Assembly (NCBI GenBank): GCA_046760905.1
Contig: JBHIFB010000002.1
Span: forward strand, 22,283-86,282
DNA from: JBHIFB01 sp046760905
GTDB lineage: Bacteria; Gemmatimonadota; CAZMKB01
DNA: 64,000 nt
Reading direction: 5' to 3'
Of the stretch, positions 16,913 to 27,284 are shown piece by piece (position 1 is the stretch's first letter; every line of letters starts with the position of its first letter). The notes beneath the pieces were generated by a model that was given only the letters and a program-made list of their open reading frames with translations, searched no databases and was not told the origin of the DNA. A program made the translations under genes and the position numbers.

Positions 16913-19597
16913 ATGCGCTATCCACTCCTGGATTTCGTCTCTGTAGCCGGTGTGAACGATGGAAAGTCAGATCGGATCCTTTCAAGACGGTTCCACAGCG
17001 GAGAATCTGAAGGCAAGGCTCGTAGAGGTCGTAAGTCTTTCTTGGAGCTTGCAAGAGGTGGTCTCCCCGTTGTTGGTCACGGCACCCCTTCTCCCTCTCT
17101 CGATTCATTGCTCGGAGAGTGCGGTTCCGCTTACATAGATACAGAGTGTATCTCCCGTATCCTTGTTCCGACGCTTCCCTCTTTCGAATATGAGAACGTG
17201 TGCCTGGCTCTGGGCATACCGGCGAGAGGGGATGAGCCATTCCGTACAGGCAAACTTTTCATGAGACTCATGGAATCGGCATCTTCTCTTGACAGGAGGA
17301 CGATTCTGCTCCTAACAGGTCTTTTGTCTATATCCGGTAAGACTTCTCTCGCAGCTATCATGGGCCGCTTAGCGGACTCCGCTGCCGGCCGGCCACAACA
17401 TCCTGGAGTTGTGAGCGTGGAGTCGAATCTTGAAGATGTTCGAGGTGACGCGGGGGAGGTAAGCCCACTCCGGTGGCCAGAGATACTCGGTGTGCTTGGC
17501 AGGGATGGGACTCTCGCTTCGGTGATTGAGAACTACGAGGAGCGGCAGGAACAGCTCGATATGGCGAAGGCGGTTGCGGAAGCGGTGAATTCCGGGAAGA
17601 TACTGCTTGCAGAGGCCGGGACAGGGACCGGGAAATCCTTTGCCTATCTCGTGCCCACAATCTTCTGGGCCGTGAATAACAGGCGTCGGGTCGTCGTTTC
17701 GACCAATACGAAAAACCTGCAGGATCAACTCTATGAGAAGGATCTTCCCTCTCTCGAGAGGGCGATGCCGCTGCCTTTCACTTACAGAATTCTCAAGGGA
17801 AGGCAGAACTATCTCTGCATGGAAAGACTTTACGAGGTGGTCAATTCTGCCCCGTTGCTGATAAAACCCGCCGATGCCGAGAAGCTCTTACCGCTCATCA
17901 CCTGGTCGAGTATGACCGAAACGGGCGACATCGCTGAGAACAGAGCCTTCGATCTACAGAAGGATAATATGATATGGCAAAAAGTGAGCTGTGACCACCG
18001 TTACTGCCCGGCCCGGGACGATTTGAGGGGCTGCTTCCTTTCACGTGCAAGAAAAAATGCGCTTGAGTCGCATGTCGTAATCGTCAACCATGCCCTTTTG
18101 CTCAACGACATCCTCATGGACCGGACCATCCTCGGGAAATACGAGTGTCTAGTGATAGATGAGGCTCACAACCTGGAGAAAGTTGCACACGAACAGCTCG
18201 GCAGGAGTGTCAACTACTTCAGATTTCATCGTTTCTTCGACCGAGTATTCGGCGGAGAGGGTGGCGGAATCGGGCTGCTGGAACCGATTCCCGGCGGAGG
18301 GTACGTAAAATCACCCCAAGCGAGGCAGCTGATCCTGGCCTTGACTGAAAATGTGAAGAAATGTCGGCGCCGGCTCGCCGTGTTCTTCACTTCCCTCAAC
18401 GAACTCCTAATGCCATCAGGCGCTGGATATGTTGAGAAAAAGAGATTCAAACCCGGGGATCGAATTTCCTCCTCTCTGACCGAGCTGGGAGAGGCTCCTC
18501 TCGAATCGCTTCGCCATATACAGTTACAGATGGCCCGGCTATACAATGCCTTGAGCAGGGATAACGAATCAGGAAGCACCGGTGAAAGATCATACCTGAA
18601 GGAAATCAGGGGGGTCCTTGAGGAACTGACCGAAATGATCGGTGATTTCGAGTTCCTAAGCCAGGCACAGGAAGAAGACTGGGTATACTGGATTCAGGGA
18701 GATGAAACACCGGGGAGAATGGATTTCATCTCAATCAGGTCATGCCCCATCGATGTGGCGCCATTTTTCAAGGAGATGCTCTATGAGAGCACGAAGACGG
18801 TCATCATTTCGTCGGCGACGATATCCATCGCAGGGGATTTCTCCTTCTCTTCGAAGGTCCTGGGCGTAGATCTCATCGAGCCGCAGCGTGTGATAAATTT
18901 TTGCGGCGGCACCTCTTTTCCGCTCGATGAGCAGGTGCTTCTTTTACTTCCGACATTCATTCCATCGGTACTCGATGAGCGGTTCGTGCAATACCTGCCT
19001 CAACTGCTCGAGAGGGCCGTGAAAACTGTAAGAGGGGGCACTCTCGTTCTATTCACCTCGAGGGAGTGGCTCAAGCGTACGCAATCTGAACTGAAACGGC
19101 TTCTTGTCCCAATCGGCGTGCGGAGCATGGCACAGGGTGAAGATGGTTCCAGAGAGGTTCTGCTCGAGCGGTTCCGTGCCGGAAGCCATTCGGTTTTATT
19201 GGGTACGGATAGCTTCTGGGAAGGAGTCGATGTGCCTGGCGAGGCCCTTCAGCTCGTTATCATTGTGAGACTGCCGTTCCCTGTTCCTTCGGAGCCAATC
19301 ACAGAGGCGATCTCAGAGAGGATGAGCATGGAAGGGATCAACCCCTTCACCGATTACTCACTTCCCAGAGCCGCGATCAGGCTCAAGCAGGGATTCGGCA
19401 GGCTCATCAGAAATCGGCTGGACAGGGGGGCTGTGCTAGTGCTCGATAAAAGGATTGTGGAGAAACGCTACGGTGCATATCTTAGGGAAGCTCTCGGTGT
19501 CAAGCCGGTTGTGATGGATGACAGCGATGATCTCTTCTGTGTCCTAGGAAGATGGTGTGAAAGCTCAAATGATATAGGATGTCCTGAATACTTATAG
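16913..19597 (+). CDS. dinG: DinG/XPD-type helicase with decayed exonuclease domain
   Basis: 894 residues. The helicase core has Walker A GTGTGKS (Lys241), DEAH (416-419) and four cysteines that fit an Fe-S cluster (Cys302, Cys360, Cys365, Cys374), followed by a C-terminal helicase half ending [12 protein letters not shown]. This is the 5'-3' superfamily 2 DinG/XPD family, which unwinds R-loops and forked DNA. The first about 150 residues align in outline with a DnaQ-like exonuclease (VVGH...[17 protein letters not shown], then a short helix) but lack the catalytic DxE, the FD after His and the final Asp, so this domain is probably inactive. ATG 16913 has GAGG about 8 nt upstream. Confidence 0.87.
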   Translation: MRYPLLDFVSVAGVNDGKSDRILSRRFHSGESEGKARRGRKSFLELARGGLPVVGHGTPSPSLDSLLGECGSAYIDTECISRILVPTLPSFEYENVCLALGIPARGDEPFRTGKLFMRLMESASSLDRRTILLLTGLLSISGKTSLAAIMGRLADSAAGRPQHPGVVSVESNLEDVRGDAGEVSPLRWPEILGVLGRDGTLASVIENYEERQEQLDMAKAVAEAVNSGKILLAEAGTGTGKSFAYLVPTIFWAVNNRRRVVVSTNTKNLQDQLYEKDLPSLERAMPLPFTYRILKGRQNYLCMERLYEVVNSAPLLIKPADAEKLLPLITWSSMTETGDIAENRAFDLQKDNMIWQKVSCDHRYCPARDDLRGCFLSRARKNALESHVVIVNHALLLNDILMDRTILGKYECLVIDEAHNLEKVAHEQLGRSVNYFRFHRFFDRVFGGEGGGIGLLEPIPGGGYVKSPQARQLILALTENVKKCRRRLAVFFTSLNELLMPSGAGYVEKKRFKPGDRISSSLTELGEAPLESLRHIQLQMARLYNALSRDNESGSTGERSYLKEIRGVLEELTEMIGDFEFLSQAQEEDWVYWIQGDETPGRMDFISIRSCPIDVAPFFKEMLYESTKTVIISSATISIAGDFSFSSKVLGVDLIEPQRVINFCGGTSFPLDEQVLLLLPTFIPSVLDERFVQYLPQLLERAVKTVRGGTLVLFTSREWLKRTQSELKRLLVPIGVRSMAQGEDGSREVLLERFRAGSHSVLLGTDSFWEGVDVPGEALQLVIIVRLPFPVPSEPITEAISERMSMEGINPFTDYSLPRAAIRLKQGFGRLIRNRLDRGAVLVLDKRIVEKRYGAYLREALGVKPVVMDDSDDLFCVLGRWCESSNDIGCPEYL

Positions 19598-19607
19598 GGA
19601 GGCGAGA

Positions 19608-21275
19608 ATGGAGAAGAGCACGATCGAAGCGATAAAGGCCCCTCGAGGCACAAGCCTCACGTGCAAAGCCTGGCATCAGGAGGCCGCGATGAGGATGCTC
19701 ATGAATAACCTCGAAGTCGGAGAGGATCCAGAGAACCTCATCATATACGGGGGTTCGGGTAAAGCGGCCAGGAACTGGGACTCTTATCATGCAATTATTG
19801 AAAGCTTAAAGAAGCTTGAGAACGACGAGACTCTGCTCGTCCAGTCGGGCAAGCCCGTGGGAATCTTCAGGACCTTCGAACACGCGCCGAGGGTTTTGAT
19901 TGCGAACTCCAATCTGGTAGGCAACTGGGCAACCTGGGATGAGTTCAGGAGGCTCGAGGCCCTCGGGCTCATCATGTACGGCCAGATGACTGCCGGCAGC
20001 TGGATATACATCGGCACCCAGGGAATCCTGCAGGGAACGTACGAAACTTTCGCTGCGGCGGCGAAGCAGCATTTCGGTGGGGATTTGAGGGGGCGTCTTC
20101 TCCTGACCGGTGGGCTCGGGGGAATGGGTGGAGCTCAACCGCTTGCCGCAACCATGAACGGGGCTGCGTTTCTCGGCATAGAGGTCGACCCGGGGCGAAT
20201 TCAGAGGAGGCTCGACACTGCCTATCTCGATATCGTGTCCCATGATCTGGACGAGGCTCTAGGGATAGTCCTCGAGGCAAAGGAGAAGAAGAAGCCGGTA
20301 TCCGTTGGCCTGGTGGGCAACTGTGCCGATGTGCTGCCGGAGATAATAAGGAGGGGGATAGTGCCCGATCTCCTCACTGACCAGACGAGCGCCCACGATG
20401 AACTCAACGGATACGTACCGGCCGGTATGCCGTTGGAGAAAGCTTTTAAACTCAGGTCACAGAACCCCGAAGAGTACCGCAAGAGGGCCTTAGATTCCAT
20501 TGGCATCCATGTCAGGGCAATGCTCGAGCTGAAGCGTAAGGGTGCTGTGACCTTCGATTACGGGAATAACATCAGGGGACAGGCTCTGCGGGTCGGGGTG
20601 GCTGATGCCTTCGAGATCCCGGGATTCGTTCCCGAATACATAAGACCCCTTTTCTGCGAGGGGAAGGGGCCCTTCAGGTGGGCCGCGCTATCAGGGGAAC
20701 CTGAAGACATATATGAGACAGACCGTGTCATTCTCGAAGAGTTCAAAGAAGACGAACCGCTCGTGAGGTGGATCAAGCTCGCTCGCGAGAAGGTTGCATT
20801 CCAGGGACTTCCCTCCAGGATTTGCTGGCTCGGCTACGGCGAGAGGGCCACATTCGGTGAGAGGATAAACCATCTGGTAAGCAAGGGGGTTGTGAGGGCC
20901 CCGATCGTGATAGGCCGCGACCACCTCGACTGCGGCTCCGTCGCCTCACCCAACAGGGAGACAGAAGGGATGAAGGACGGATCGGATGCAATAGCCGACT
21001 GGCCGATACTGAACGCCATGCTCAACGTGGCCAGCGGTGCAAGCTGGGTATCCTTCCATCATGGCGGTGGAGTGGGAATCGGATACTCGCTGCATGCCGG
21101 CCAGGTATCGGTTGCGGACGGGACAGCTCTTGCCGCCAAGAGGCTTGAGCGGGTCCTCACAAATGACCCGGGAATCGGCATTGCCCGACATGCCGATGCC
21201 GGGTATGAGAAGGCGGTGGAAGTGGCGCGAAGAAAACAGGTTAAAATCCCCATGCTCCCAAAAGAGCGAAGCTGA
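19608..21275 (+). CDS. hutU: Urocanate hydratase
   Basis: 555 residues, the normal length. Diagnostic stretches include [17 protein letters not shown] near the N-terminus, the glycine-rich NAD-binding [19 protein letters not shown], and [18 protein letters not shown] in the C-terminal third. It converts urocanate to imidazolonepropionate using tightly bound NAD, step two of histidine degradation. GGGAGGCG precedes the ATG, which starts 10 nt after dinG. hutI is 1.2 kb downstream, beyond a gene on the other strand; hutH is not in the window. Confidence 0.97.
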   Translation: MEKSTIEAIKAPRGTSLTCKAWHQEAAMRMLMNNLEVGEDPENLIIYGGSGKAARNWDSYHAIIESLKKLENDETLLVQSGKPVGIFRTFEHAPRVLIANSNLVGNWATWDEFRRLEALGLIMYGQMTAGSWIYIGTQGILQGTYETFAAAAKQHFGGDLRGRLLLTGGLGGMGGAQPLAATMNGAAFLGIEVDPGRIQRRLDTAYLDIVSHDLDEALGIVLEAKEKKKPVSVGLVGNCADVLPEIIRRGIVPDLLTDQTSAHDELNGYVPAGMPLEKAFKLRSQNPEEYRKRALDSIGIHVRAMLELKRKGAVTFDYGNNIRGQALRVGVADAFEIPGFVPEYIRPLFCEGKGPFRWAALSGEPEDIYETDRVILEEFKEDEPLVRWIKLAREKVAFQGLPSRICWLGYGERATFGERINHLVSKGVVRAPIVIGRDHLDCGSVASPNRETEGMKDGSDAIADWPILNAMLNVASGASWVSFHHGGGVGIGYSLHAGQVSVADGTALAAKRLERVLTNDPGIGIARHADAGYEKAVEVARRKQVKIPMLPKERS

Positions 21276-21612
21276 AACGTGGCCTCGGTTCGTGAAAAAG
21301 GCCGAATAATCGTGAAAAATGACGAGTGGCCGATCGCTCGATGGGGGTGAGTGGGTGGGAAGCGATTGGGACCGAGGATTTGTTAACAAATAGCATAAGA
21401 TTTTAATTTCTATATATTGTAATAAGATACTATAATTTCTTAATGTTATACTTTAAGAAGGCTTGAAATCTTCACAATCCTCCAAGGGAGGAGAGCATGC
21501 TCTCCTATCCGGCACAGAACCTGCAATTTACAATAGAGGCTCTATGAGAAGGCCCTCAGCATGGCAGAGGGACAAGCCGTGAGGTCCCGGTATGCGATCG
21601 GGACCTCATTCA
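21276..21612. other. 337-bp intergenic region with AT-rich core and hairpins
   Basis: No gene is apparent. It holds a perfect 14-bp palindrome ATTTGTTAACAAAT (21378-21391), an AT-rich stretch (about 21390-21460) containing TATAAT (21431-21436) without a good -35, a 16-bp palindrome GGAGAGCATGCTCTCC (21490-21505), and a long hairpin near the end. It lies between convergent genes, where promoter-like AT-rich DNA is not expected. Confidence 0.6.
21580..21608. terminator. 10-bp hairpin between convergent genes
   Basis: TGAGGTCCCG (21580-21589) and CGGGACCTCA (21599-21608) are exact inverted repeats around a 9-nt loop. It is 4 nt from the stop of the minus-strand gene. No T-run follows on either strand, so termination is only a guess. 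Confidence 0.4.
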
Positions 21613-22263
21613 CTATCCATGCGACCCCAGCTTCCTTACGAGAAACCTTACAGCAGAATACACCGCCGGAATGGCCACGAGGAGGATGAGTATCGTGTTC
21701 GAGACCTGATACTTTTCCCCGATAAGGGCCAGGAGGTAGTACCGGGGTGCCCTTCCCACGAACGTAGCAACCGCATAAGGGGACCTTCCATAGCCCGATG
21801 AAATCGAAAGCCATCTCACCGGATCTACGGGAATGGGAAGAAAGTTTGTTAAGGTGAGAATCGCAAACGGAAACTGCCAGTACCACTCTCTGAATTTTAG
21901 ATATAGCCTTCTTTTCTTGATTCTATCGGCGAACTTCCTTTCCGATAGGTAAGAAACGATCTGGTATTCATTGACATTCGCTATCGAGGTACCGGCTGCC
22001 CCGAGGATCCCTACAAGGACCGGTTCATACATTCTCCCGAGCCCGATAATAACAGGGTTCGTAGGTAACGGGATGAAGGTGTTGGGAAAGGACATGTAAA
22101 GTAGAAAAAGGCCAGTCCAATGGTAGGTGCCTTCCCAATACGTTCCTACAGCGAAGAGCATGAGGCAGAAAATTCCAAAGAATGCAAAGTATACAAACAG
22201 CTCCTTCAAACCCACGGAAGAGGACCTTCCCTCGGATTGTTCCCTCGCAGCCATACTCTTCAT
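21613..22263 (-). CDS. VTT/DedA-like membrane protein
   Basis: 216 residues with about five or six hydrophobic segments. The layout (a reentrant-looking FIPLPTNPVIIGLG, a following GAAGTSIANVNEY, then LTLTNFLPIPVDPVRWLS and GRAPRYYLLALIG) resembles the VTT/SNARE-associated (DedA, TVP38) family, whose members move lipids or protons across membranes. The function here is unknown. A minus-strand promoter lies 46 nt upstream and AAAAGGGATGG precedes the ATG. It separates hutU from hutI but shows no link to histidine metabolism. Confidence 0.7.
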   Translation of the reverse strand: MKSMAAREQSEGRSSSVGLKELFVYFAFFGIFCLMLFAVGTYWEGTYHWTGLFLLYMSFPNTFIPLPTNPVIIGLGRMYEPVLVGILGAAGTSIANVNEYQIVSYLSERKFADRIKKRRLYLKFREWYWQFPFAILTLTNFLPIPVDPVRWLSISSGYGRSPYAVATFVGRAPRYYLLALIGEKYQVSNTILILLVAIPAVYSAVRFLVRKLGSHG

Positions 22264-22308
22264 CGACCATCCCTTTTAAGCTTATTTCAAATGCCGGACC
22301 TTCGCTCC

Positions 22309-22337
22309 ATTATGCATCGTCGATTTCCTCTTGTCAA
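22309..22337 (-). promoter_or_regulatory. Promoter of the VTT/DedA-like gene
   Basis: Minus strand: TTGACA (22337-22332), 17 bp, CATAAT (22314-22309), 46 nt before the ATG. It overlaps the -35 of a weaker plus-strand promoter candidate. Confidence 0.7.
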
Positions 22338-22359
22338 TGCCTGGGGACCAGTGTAAATT
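22331..22359 (+). promoter_or_regulatory. Possible promoter of hutI
   Basis: TTGTCA (22331-22336), 17 bp, TAAATT (22354-22359), about 88 nt before the hutI start. Its -35 overlaps the -35 of the divergent minus-strand promoter, so the two may compete. Confidence 0.45.
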
Positions 22360-22446
22360 CGAGTCGTACAGTCTTTCCAGGGCGGTGTAAAGACCGGCCA
22401 CCCGTTTGCAGGCATGAGCGTTCATCTCTTTTCCGGGAAGGTATGA

Positions 22447-23718
22447 GTGGAAAAAGAATCGATAGACCTTCTGATCACGAATGTCGGTGAATTGCTGACC
22501 ATGTCGGGCGGTTTGGGCCCGAGGGGTGGGAAGGATATGGCGGAGGTGGGATTGGTCAAGGGAGCGTCTCTTTCGATCAGGAATGGGACAATATTCTCAT
22601 GTGGGAGTGAGGATTATGTGCTGAGGGGGGTCGAAGGGCACACAGTGAGTGAAAATATAGATGCAGGGGGCCGATTGCTCACCCCTGGATTCATCGATCC
22701 TCATACCCATACTGTATTTGCGGGTAGGAGGGAAGGCGAATTCGAAATGAAAGTGGGTGGAGTCTCATATCAGGAAATCGCCAGGTCTGGGGGCGGGATC
22801 CTGGAAACGGTGAGACAGGTTAGGAAAGCGAGTGTCGATGAACTCGTTAGCCTCACACTGCCAAGGCTCGACATCATGTTGAGCCACGGGACAACCACAG
22901 CGGAAGTAAAAAGCGGATACGGCCTCACAACTGACGATGAAATAAAGATGCTAGAGGTGATAAGGAGGCTCAATGAGATTCACCCGATCGAGCTGATCCC
23001 TACCTTCCTCGGAGCCCATGAGTTCCCGCCGGAATATCAAAACAGGCGGGATGAATACGTCGATCTGGTGGTCGATGAAATGTTGCCGGCTGTTGCATCC
23101 CTGGGTCTGGCCAGATTCTGTGATGTGTTCTGTGAGATGGGCTGGTTCGATCAAAAGCAGAGCAGAAGAATACTGACTCGAGCGAAGCAGCTCGGCTTCG
23201 ATCTCAGGATCCATGCCGATGAATTCAAGCCGAGCGGGGCAGCAGAGCTTGCCGCAGAACTCGGAGCCCTAAGTGCGGACCATCTCGTTATGGTGAGTGA
23301 GGAGGGAATGAGCGCCATGAAGGAAGCGGGAGTTGTAGCGACGCTCCTTCCTGGAACTGTATTCTTCCTGGATCTTGATGAGAGGCCCCCTGTGGGAAGG
23401 ATGAAGGAGCTCGGTCTGCCAATTGCCCTTGCAAGCGACTTCAATCCGGGGAGTTCAATGACCCAGAATATGCAGATCATCATGTCCATTGCGGCCATAA
23501 TTTTGAAACTCACCCCCGCAGAGTGTTTTACAGCGAGTACAGTAAACGCGGCTCATTCACTCGGGATCGCTAAGGAGGTCGGTAGCATAGAAGTGGGGAA
23601 GTCGGCTGATCTCGTGATCTTCGACGCTGATGACCACAGATCGATCGCCTATAACTTCGGTGTGAACCATTGCAATACTGTTATAAAGAAAGGCAAGGTG
23701 GTGTATAAGGCGGACTAA
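22447..23718 (+). CDS. hutI: Imidazolonepropionase
   Basis: 423 residues of the amidohydrolase superfamily. PHTHTVFAGRREGEFEMK at about residue 80 gives the first metal-binding histidines and the substrate loop typical of HutI; HADEF (about 256) and ALASDFNPG (about 328, catalytic Asp) complete the metal site. It hydrolyses imidazolonepropionate to formiminoglutamate, the step after HutU. The start is GTG 22447, with GGAAGG 5 nt upstream. It is split from hutU by one opposite-strand gene. Confidence 0.96.
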   Translation: MEKESIDLLITNVGELLTMSGGLGPRGGKDMAEVGLVKGASLSIRNGTIFSCGSEDYVLRGVEGHTVSENIDAGGRLLTPGFIDPHTHTVFAGRREGEFEMKVGGVSYQEIARSGGGILETVRQVRKASVDELVSLTLPRLDIMLSHGTTTAEVKSGYGLTTDDEIKMLEVIRRLNEIHPIELIPTFLGAHEFPPEYQNRRDEYVDLVVDEMLPAVASLGLARFCDVFCEMGWFDQKQSRRILTRAKQLGFDLRIHADEFKPSGAAELAAELGALSADHLVMVSEEGMSAMKEAGVVATLLPGTVFFLDLDERPPVGRMKELGLPIALASDFNPGSSMTQNMQIIMSIAAIILKLTPAECFTASTVNAAHSLGIAKEVGSIEVGKSADLVIFDADDHRSIAYNFGVNHCNTVIKKGKVVYKAD

Positions 23719-23735
23719 TGGCACATTGAATGAGC

Positions 23736-23764
23736 TTGCTTTTATACCTGAGAAGTTATATTAT
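23736..23764 (+). promoter_or_regulatory. Promoter of the polyprenyl synthetase operon
   Basis: TTGCTT (23736-23741), 17 bp, TATTAT (23759-23764), putting the start near 23771, about 40 nt before GTG 23812. Confidence 0.65.
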
Positions 23765-23811
23765 AAATTGAAACCTGCTTGCAATTTTGCGGAATGCTCC
23801 GGGAGACACTC

Positions 23812-24813
23812 GTGAAAAAGAAGGACAAAGATACGGTAGTATCACTCGAGATGATCCAGGAACCTGTCCAGTGCGAACTGCTCGAGGTTCAGTCGTTCAT
23901 CAGTGATCTCCTGATGAAGGAATTTTATTTTCTCGAGGATATCGCATCCCACGTGAGCAGTATGAAGGGTAAGCTCTTCAGGCCAACCCTGTTGCTCCTC
24001 GCAGGGAACCTCACCGATGGCGATGGCAAGGACAAGAGTATGGTGTCTATGGCTGTAGTGGTGGAGATGATCCACACGGCGACTCTCGTCCATGATGATT
24101 TCATAGATAACGCAAAGTTACGCCGGGGTATCCCGACTTTGAATGACAGGTGGAGTGATCAGGTTTCAATCATCATGGGGGATTATCTTTATTCAAGGTC
24201 ACTTATGGAGATGGTGAATGTTGGTGATCTGGAAGTAATGCAAGTTATATCCGGAGCCTGCCGCAGGATTGCTCTGGGGGAAATGATGGAGCTCAATCTC
24301 ACGAACAAGATATATCAAACGGAAGAGCAGTATTACGAAACGATCAGTCATAAGACAGCGGCTCTTATCAGTGCATCCTGCGAGGCTGGAGCGCTTATCT
24401 CTGATTCAGAGTACAGGAAGAATCTGCGTAAGTACGGGGAGAACCTCGGTGTGGCCTTTCAGATCGTAGATGATATATTCGATTATACTGGAAAGAGCAA
24501 TGTCATCGGGAAGGTTGTCGGCACTGATCTCAGGGAGAAGAAGGCGACACTTCCGCTTCTCCATGCTTTGAGGAGCATGGATGAGGGGGAGAAGCGATAC
24601 ATGGAGAATTTGTTTTCGAAGAAGGAAACCGGGCCAGAGGACTTCGTTGAAGTTTCCCGTATCATTGAGAAGCACGGCGGCTTTGAGTTTGCCATGACGC
24701 AGGCAACGTTTTTCGCACAGGAAGCGAGGAAGGCAATCGAGGGAATCAGTCCCTCGAGATACAAGGAAAGTCTTCTGGATGCCGTAGACTATGTTGTTGA
24801 AAGGGATAGGTAG
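23812..24813 (+). CDS. Polyprenyl diphosphate synthase
   Basis: 333 residues from GTG 23812, which has CGGGAG 6 nt upstream; ATG 23794 is an alternative. Both Asp-rich motifs of trans-prenyltransferases are present: DDFID (95-99, within HDDFIDNAKLRRG) and DDIFD (220-224). It condenses isopentenyl diphosphate with an allylic primer. Overall similarity is to the long-chain (heptaprenyl/octaprenyl) group that makes quinone side chains; chain length cannot be fixed here. It begins a likely operon with the DUF4321 gene and tatA. Confidence 0.9.
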   Translation: MKKKDKDTVVSLEMIQEPVQCELLEVQSFISDLLMKEFYFLEDIASHVSSMKGKLFRPTLLLLAGNLTDGDGKDKSMVSMAVVVEMIHTATLVHDDFIDNAKLRRGIPTLNDRWSDQVSIIMGDYLYSRSLMEMVNVGDLEVMQVISGACRRIALGEMMELNLTNKIYQTEEQYYETISHKTAALISASCEAGALISDSEYRKNLRKYGENLGVAFQIVDDIFDYTGKSNVIGKVVGTDLREKKATLPLLHALRSMDEGEKRYMENLFSKKETGPEDFVEVSRIIEKHGGFEFAMTQATFFAQEARKAIEGISPSRYKESLLDAVDYVVERDR

Positions 24814-24818
24814 ATAGG

Positions 24819-25091
24819 GTGCTCAGACACGAGAGGAAAAAGTTAAAGACTTACCTCATTGTACTGGCCATCGGATTCCTCATAGGAGGACTCCTCAGTC
24901 AGATCTTTGTCTGGGTTCTTCCTGACGGCGTGGTGAAAGAGACGTTCATCACATCCATAGAGGGCAGTTTCGGCCCTGCCAGGATTGATTTAAGTGTGAT
25001 AAACATGACGATCGGGGCAGGACTTAGGCTTAATATCATGAGTGTCGTCGGAGTGTTCATTGCCTCATATCTGTTCCGTTCGTTTCTCTAG
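24819..25091 (+). CDS. DUF4321 membrane protein
   Basis: 90 residues with two hydrophobic helices (about 10-32 and 67-87) separated by a PARIDLSVINMTIGAGLRLN segment. The layout matches the small DUF4321 family, of unknown function. It starts at GTG 24819, 5 nt after the prenyl synthase stop, and is followed 25 nt later by tatA. Confidence 0.7.
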   Translation: MLRHERKKLKTYLIVLAIGFLIGGLLSQIFVWVLPDGVVKETFITSIEGSFGPARIDLSVINMTIGAGLRLNIMSVVGVFIASYLFRSFL

Positions 25092-25116
25092 AAGTTCTCA
25101 AGGGAGGTGAGAAGAA

Positions 25117-25320
25117 ATGGGCTTTGGGAATATCGGGCTTACCGAACTCATCGTAATCCTTGCCGTGGTTCTTCTTCTCTTCGGAGCCAAGCGCATTCCC
25201 GAAGTAATGCGTTCATTTGGTAAAGGAGTAAGCGAATTCAAGAGAGGAATAAAGGAACTGGAGAACGACATCCAGGACAGCTCGGACCTATCGGAAAATA
25301 AGAAGAGCGACAAGAAATAA
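25117..25320 (+). CDS. tatA: Twin-arginine translocase subunit TatA
   Basis: 67 residues: a short N-terminal helix ([23 protein letters not shown]), the TatA hinge FGAKRIPE, then an amphipathic helix and a charged tail (residues 25-67). TatA oligomers form the translocation pore. AAGGGAGGTGAG precedes the ATG. tatC is at 4.0 kb; with the Tat-type signal at 60.9 kb the window encodes both the machine and a substrate. It converges on ppiD with 8 nt between stops. Confidence 0.93.
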   Translation: MGFGNIGLTELIVILAVVLLLFGAKRIPEVMRSFGKGVSEFKRGIKELENDIQDSSDLSENKKSDKK

Positions 25321-25328
25321 CGAATCGG

Positions 25329-27149
25329 TCAAGATTGCTGGAAGAATAGTTCGCGGTTGTCCTCGATTTCAGCCTCATCCTTGAGAGCTTCGTACCACCT
25401 GCTCATCACGCTGTTTGTCTGGTACGTCTCGAGCTCTCTTCGAAGGTTCTCCTTAGCGTTCTCGAAGGCTTCCTCATCGATCTCTATTCTCTCAAGAACC
25501 TTCAGTATAAAGAGTCCGTTCGGGAGCGTTATCACGTCGCTGATTTCTCCCTCCTCGAGTCCAAAGGCGGTTCCTGTGAATTCGGTATATCTACCGATGC
25601 CGGGGACTATCGCCCGTCTCGTGATCTCACCGGTCTCCTTGTATTCGACACCGAACTCGAACTCATCTGCGATCGGCTGAAGAGCGCCTGATGCTAATAT
25701 GCGCGCCCGGGCCTCTTCTGCAATCTTTCTCGCTTCATCAGTCCTTTTCTCATCAAGGATTTTGCCTTCGATCTCGGTTCTGACCTCTGCAAGATCCTTG
25801 AAGCCTTCAGGGATGATCTCCTTTACCCTGAAGATAAGGTATTTATCACTTACCTTCAAAACATTGGATATATCTCCCTCGGAGTGGGTGAAGGCAAAAG
25901 CTGCGGGCACGCTTGTGGGACCGATCTCTGGAAGGTATTGTCCTCGCGAGACGGGATCAGCTGTTTTCACTTCGATACCGAGGCTGTCTGCTGTGGAGTA
26001 GAAATCCGGGGCCCTGACGAGCTCGTTTCTGACATCCTCGGCCCTGTCGCTGATTTCGTTCACGGTCAGATAACTCGGTTCGAGTTTGAAGAGGATATGT
26101 CGCAGCCATACCTCCTCACCCCGCTCCTGGGTTTTCCTCCTATCTTCACACTTGATTATATGCAAACCATATTGTGAGGTGACGACATCCGATATCTCTC
26201 CCGGTTTCAGTGAGAACGCCGCCTCATCAACGGGCTTCACCATCCTTCCCCGGGGCACCCATCCCAGGTCTCCGCCTTTCTCTGCTGTGCCGGCGTCCAA
26301 GGAATAATCCCTCGCTACCTCTTCGAAGGGAGTACCCTCGGATAGGAGTTCTTTCACCTCCTTGATCGCATCCATTGTTGCAAGTGTGTCCTCGCTGTTG
26401 GGCAGGATGGGGAATTCGACGTATTCCAGCACTACCTGCTTATTCACTTTATATTTGCTTCTGTTCTTCTCGTAGTATAGCTCGATTTCTTCATCTGTGA
26501 TATCGACTGCATCATCCTCCACGAGCTCGGCCGGGTTGAATATGAGGTACCCGACCTTAACTTTTTCGTTTCTTATCCTGTATTCGTCCTTGAGCTGGTT
26601 ATCTGTGATGTGTATTGTAGAGAGAAGATAATCCTGTAGTTTCTGGATCGGTAGATAAGATCTGTACCAGTTTTCGAGCTCCAGTACAAAACCTTCGTTC
26701 TGGGGACTGTAGAGTGCCTGTAGGTATTTCGCATGATCGAATTGTCCGTCTGTAAGAAACACGTCATTCGTCTTAATGAAATCTGGTGGGTTGTTCTTCA
26801 TCTCCTCGAGAATTTCCTCATCCGTGACCGTGATGCCCATGTTACTGATCTCCTGGCTAACGAGGATTTTGTAAACAATCTCATCCCAAACCTGCTCCTC
26901 GATTTTCATGAAATCCTCGTCAGTCAATGAATCCTTAGATTGTCTCATCTGCATTAGCAGTTGGCTTCGCATATCATTGTACATCGAATAGGTGATCTCG
27001 ATACCATTCACTGAACCAAGGGCCGTTATCACAGGACCGCGGCTCCCGGTGACGTTTACACCGAGCTGAAGGAAAATGAATCCAATGACGAAGGCCGCAG
27101 CCACTATTATCATGATCGTCTTGGTGCTTCTTCTCAATGCTTGCATCAT
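25329..27149 (-). CDS. ppiD: PpiD/SurA-like peptidyl-prolyl isomerase
   Basis: 606 residues: one N-terminal membrane anchor (about 11-32), a SurA-N-like chaperone domain, a clear parvulin domain at about 225-350 (GTPFEEVARDYSLDAGTAEKGGDLGWVPRG, then VTSQYGLHIIKC), and a more diverged second parvulin-like unit at about 440-570. This is the architecture of PpiD, an inner-membrane-anchored periplasmic chaperone for outer-membrane proteins. GGAG lies 9 nt before the ATG; a second ATG follows directly. Confidence 0.88.
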   Translation of the reverse strand: MMQALRRSTKTIMIIVAAAFVIGFIFLQLGVNVTGSRGPVITALGSVNGIEITYSMYNDMRSQLLMQMRQSKDSLTDEDFMKIEEQVWDEIVYKILVSQEISNMGITVTDEEILEEMKNNPPDFIKTNDVFLTDGQFDHAKYLQALYSPQNEGFVLELENWYRSYLPIQKLQDYLLSTIHITDNQLKDEYRIRNEKVKVGYLIFNPAELVEDDAVDITDEEIELYYEKNRSKYKVNKQVVLEYVEFPILPNSEDTLATMDAIKEVKELLSEGTPFEEVARDYSLDAGTAEKGGDLGWVPRGRMVKPVDEAAFSLKPGEISDVVTSQYGLHIIKCEDRRKTQERGEEVWLRHILFKLEPSYLTVNEISDRAEDVRNELVRAPDFYSTADSLGIEVKTADPVSRGQYLPEIGPTSVPAAFAFTHSEGDISNVLKVSDKYLIFRVKEIIPEGFKDLAEVRTEIEGKILDEKRTDEARKIAEEARARILASGALQPIADEFEFGVEYKETGEITRRAIVPGIGRYTEFTGTAFGLEEGEISDVITLPNGLFILKVLERIEIDEEAFENAKENLRRELETYQTNSVMSRWYEALKDEAEIEDNRELFFQQS

Positions 27150-27181
27150 GGTGACAAACTCCGTTTTCGGGTCTTATGGCT

Positions 27182-27199
27182 AATTAATTTAAATTAATT
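27182..27199. promoter_or_regulatory. 18-bp AT palindrome upstream of ppiD
   Basis: AATTAATTTAAATTAATT is a perfect palindrome. It overlaps the -10 of the proposed ppiD promoter. Such AT palindromes can be regulator sites or simply melt easily. Confidence 0.45.
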
Positions 27200-27214
27200 G
27201 TTTCCCCCAATCAA
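27186..27214 (-). promoter_or_regulatory. Possible promoter of ppiD
   Basis: Minus strand: TTGATT (27214-27209), 17 bp, TAAATT (27191-27186), 37 nt before the ATG. Confidence 0.5.
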
Positions 27215-27284
27215 GGGATCAGGCCAGGAATCTCACTGGATTTCCGTTCAGTGTTGTGCCATGAGAAGGACTAGCTCCTTTTTC

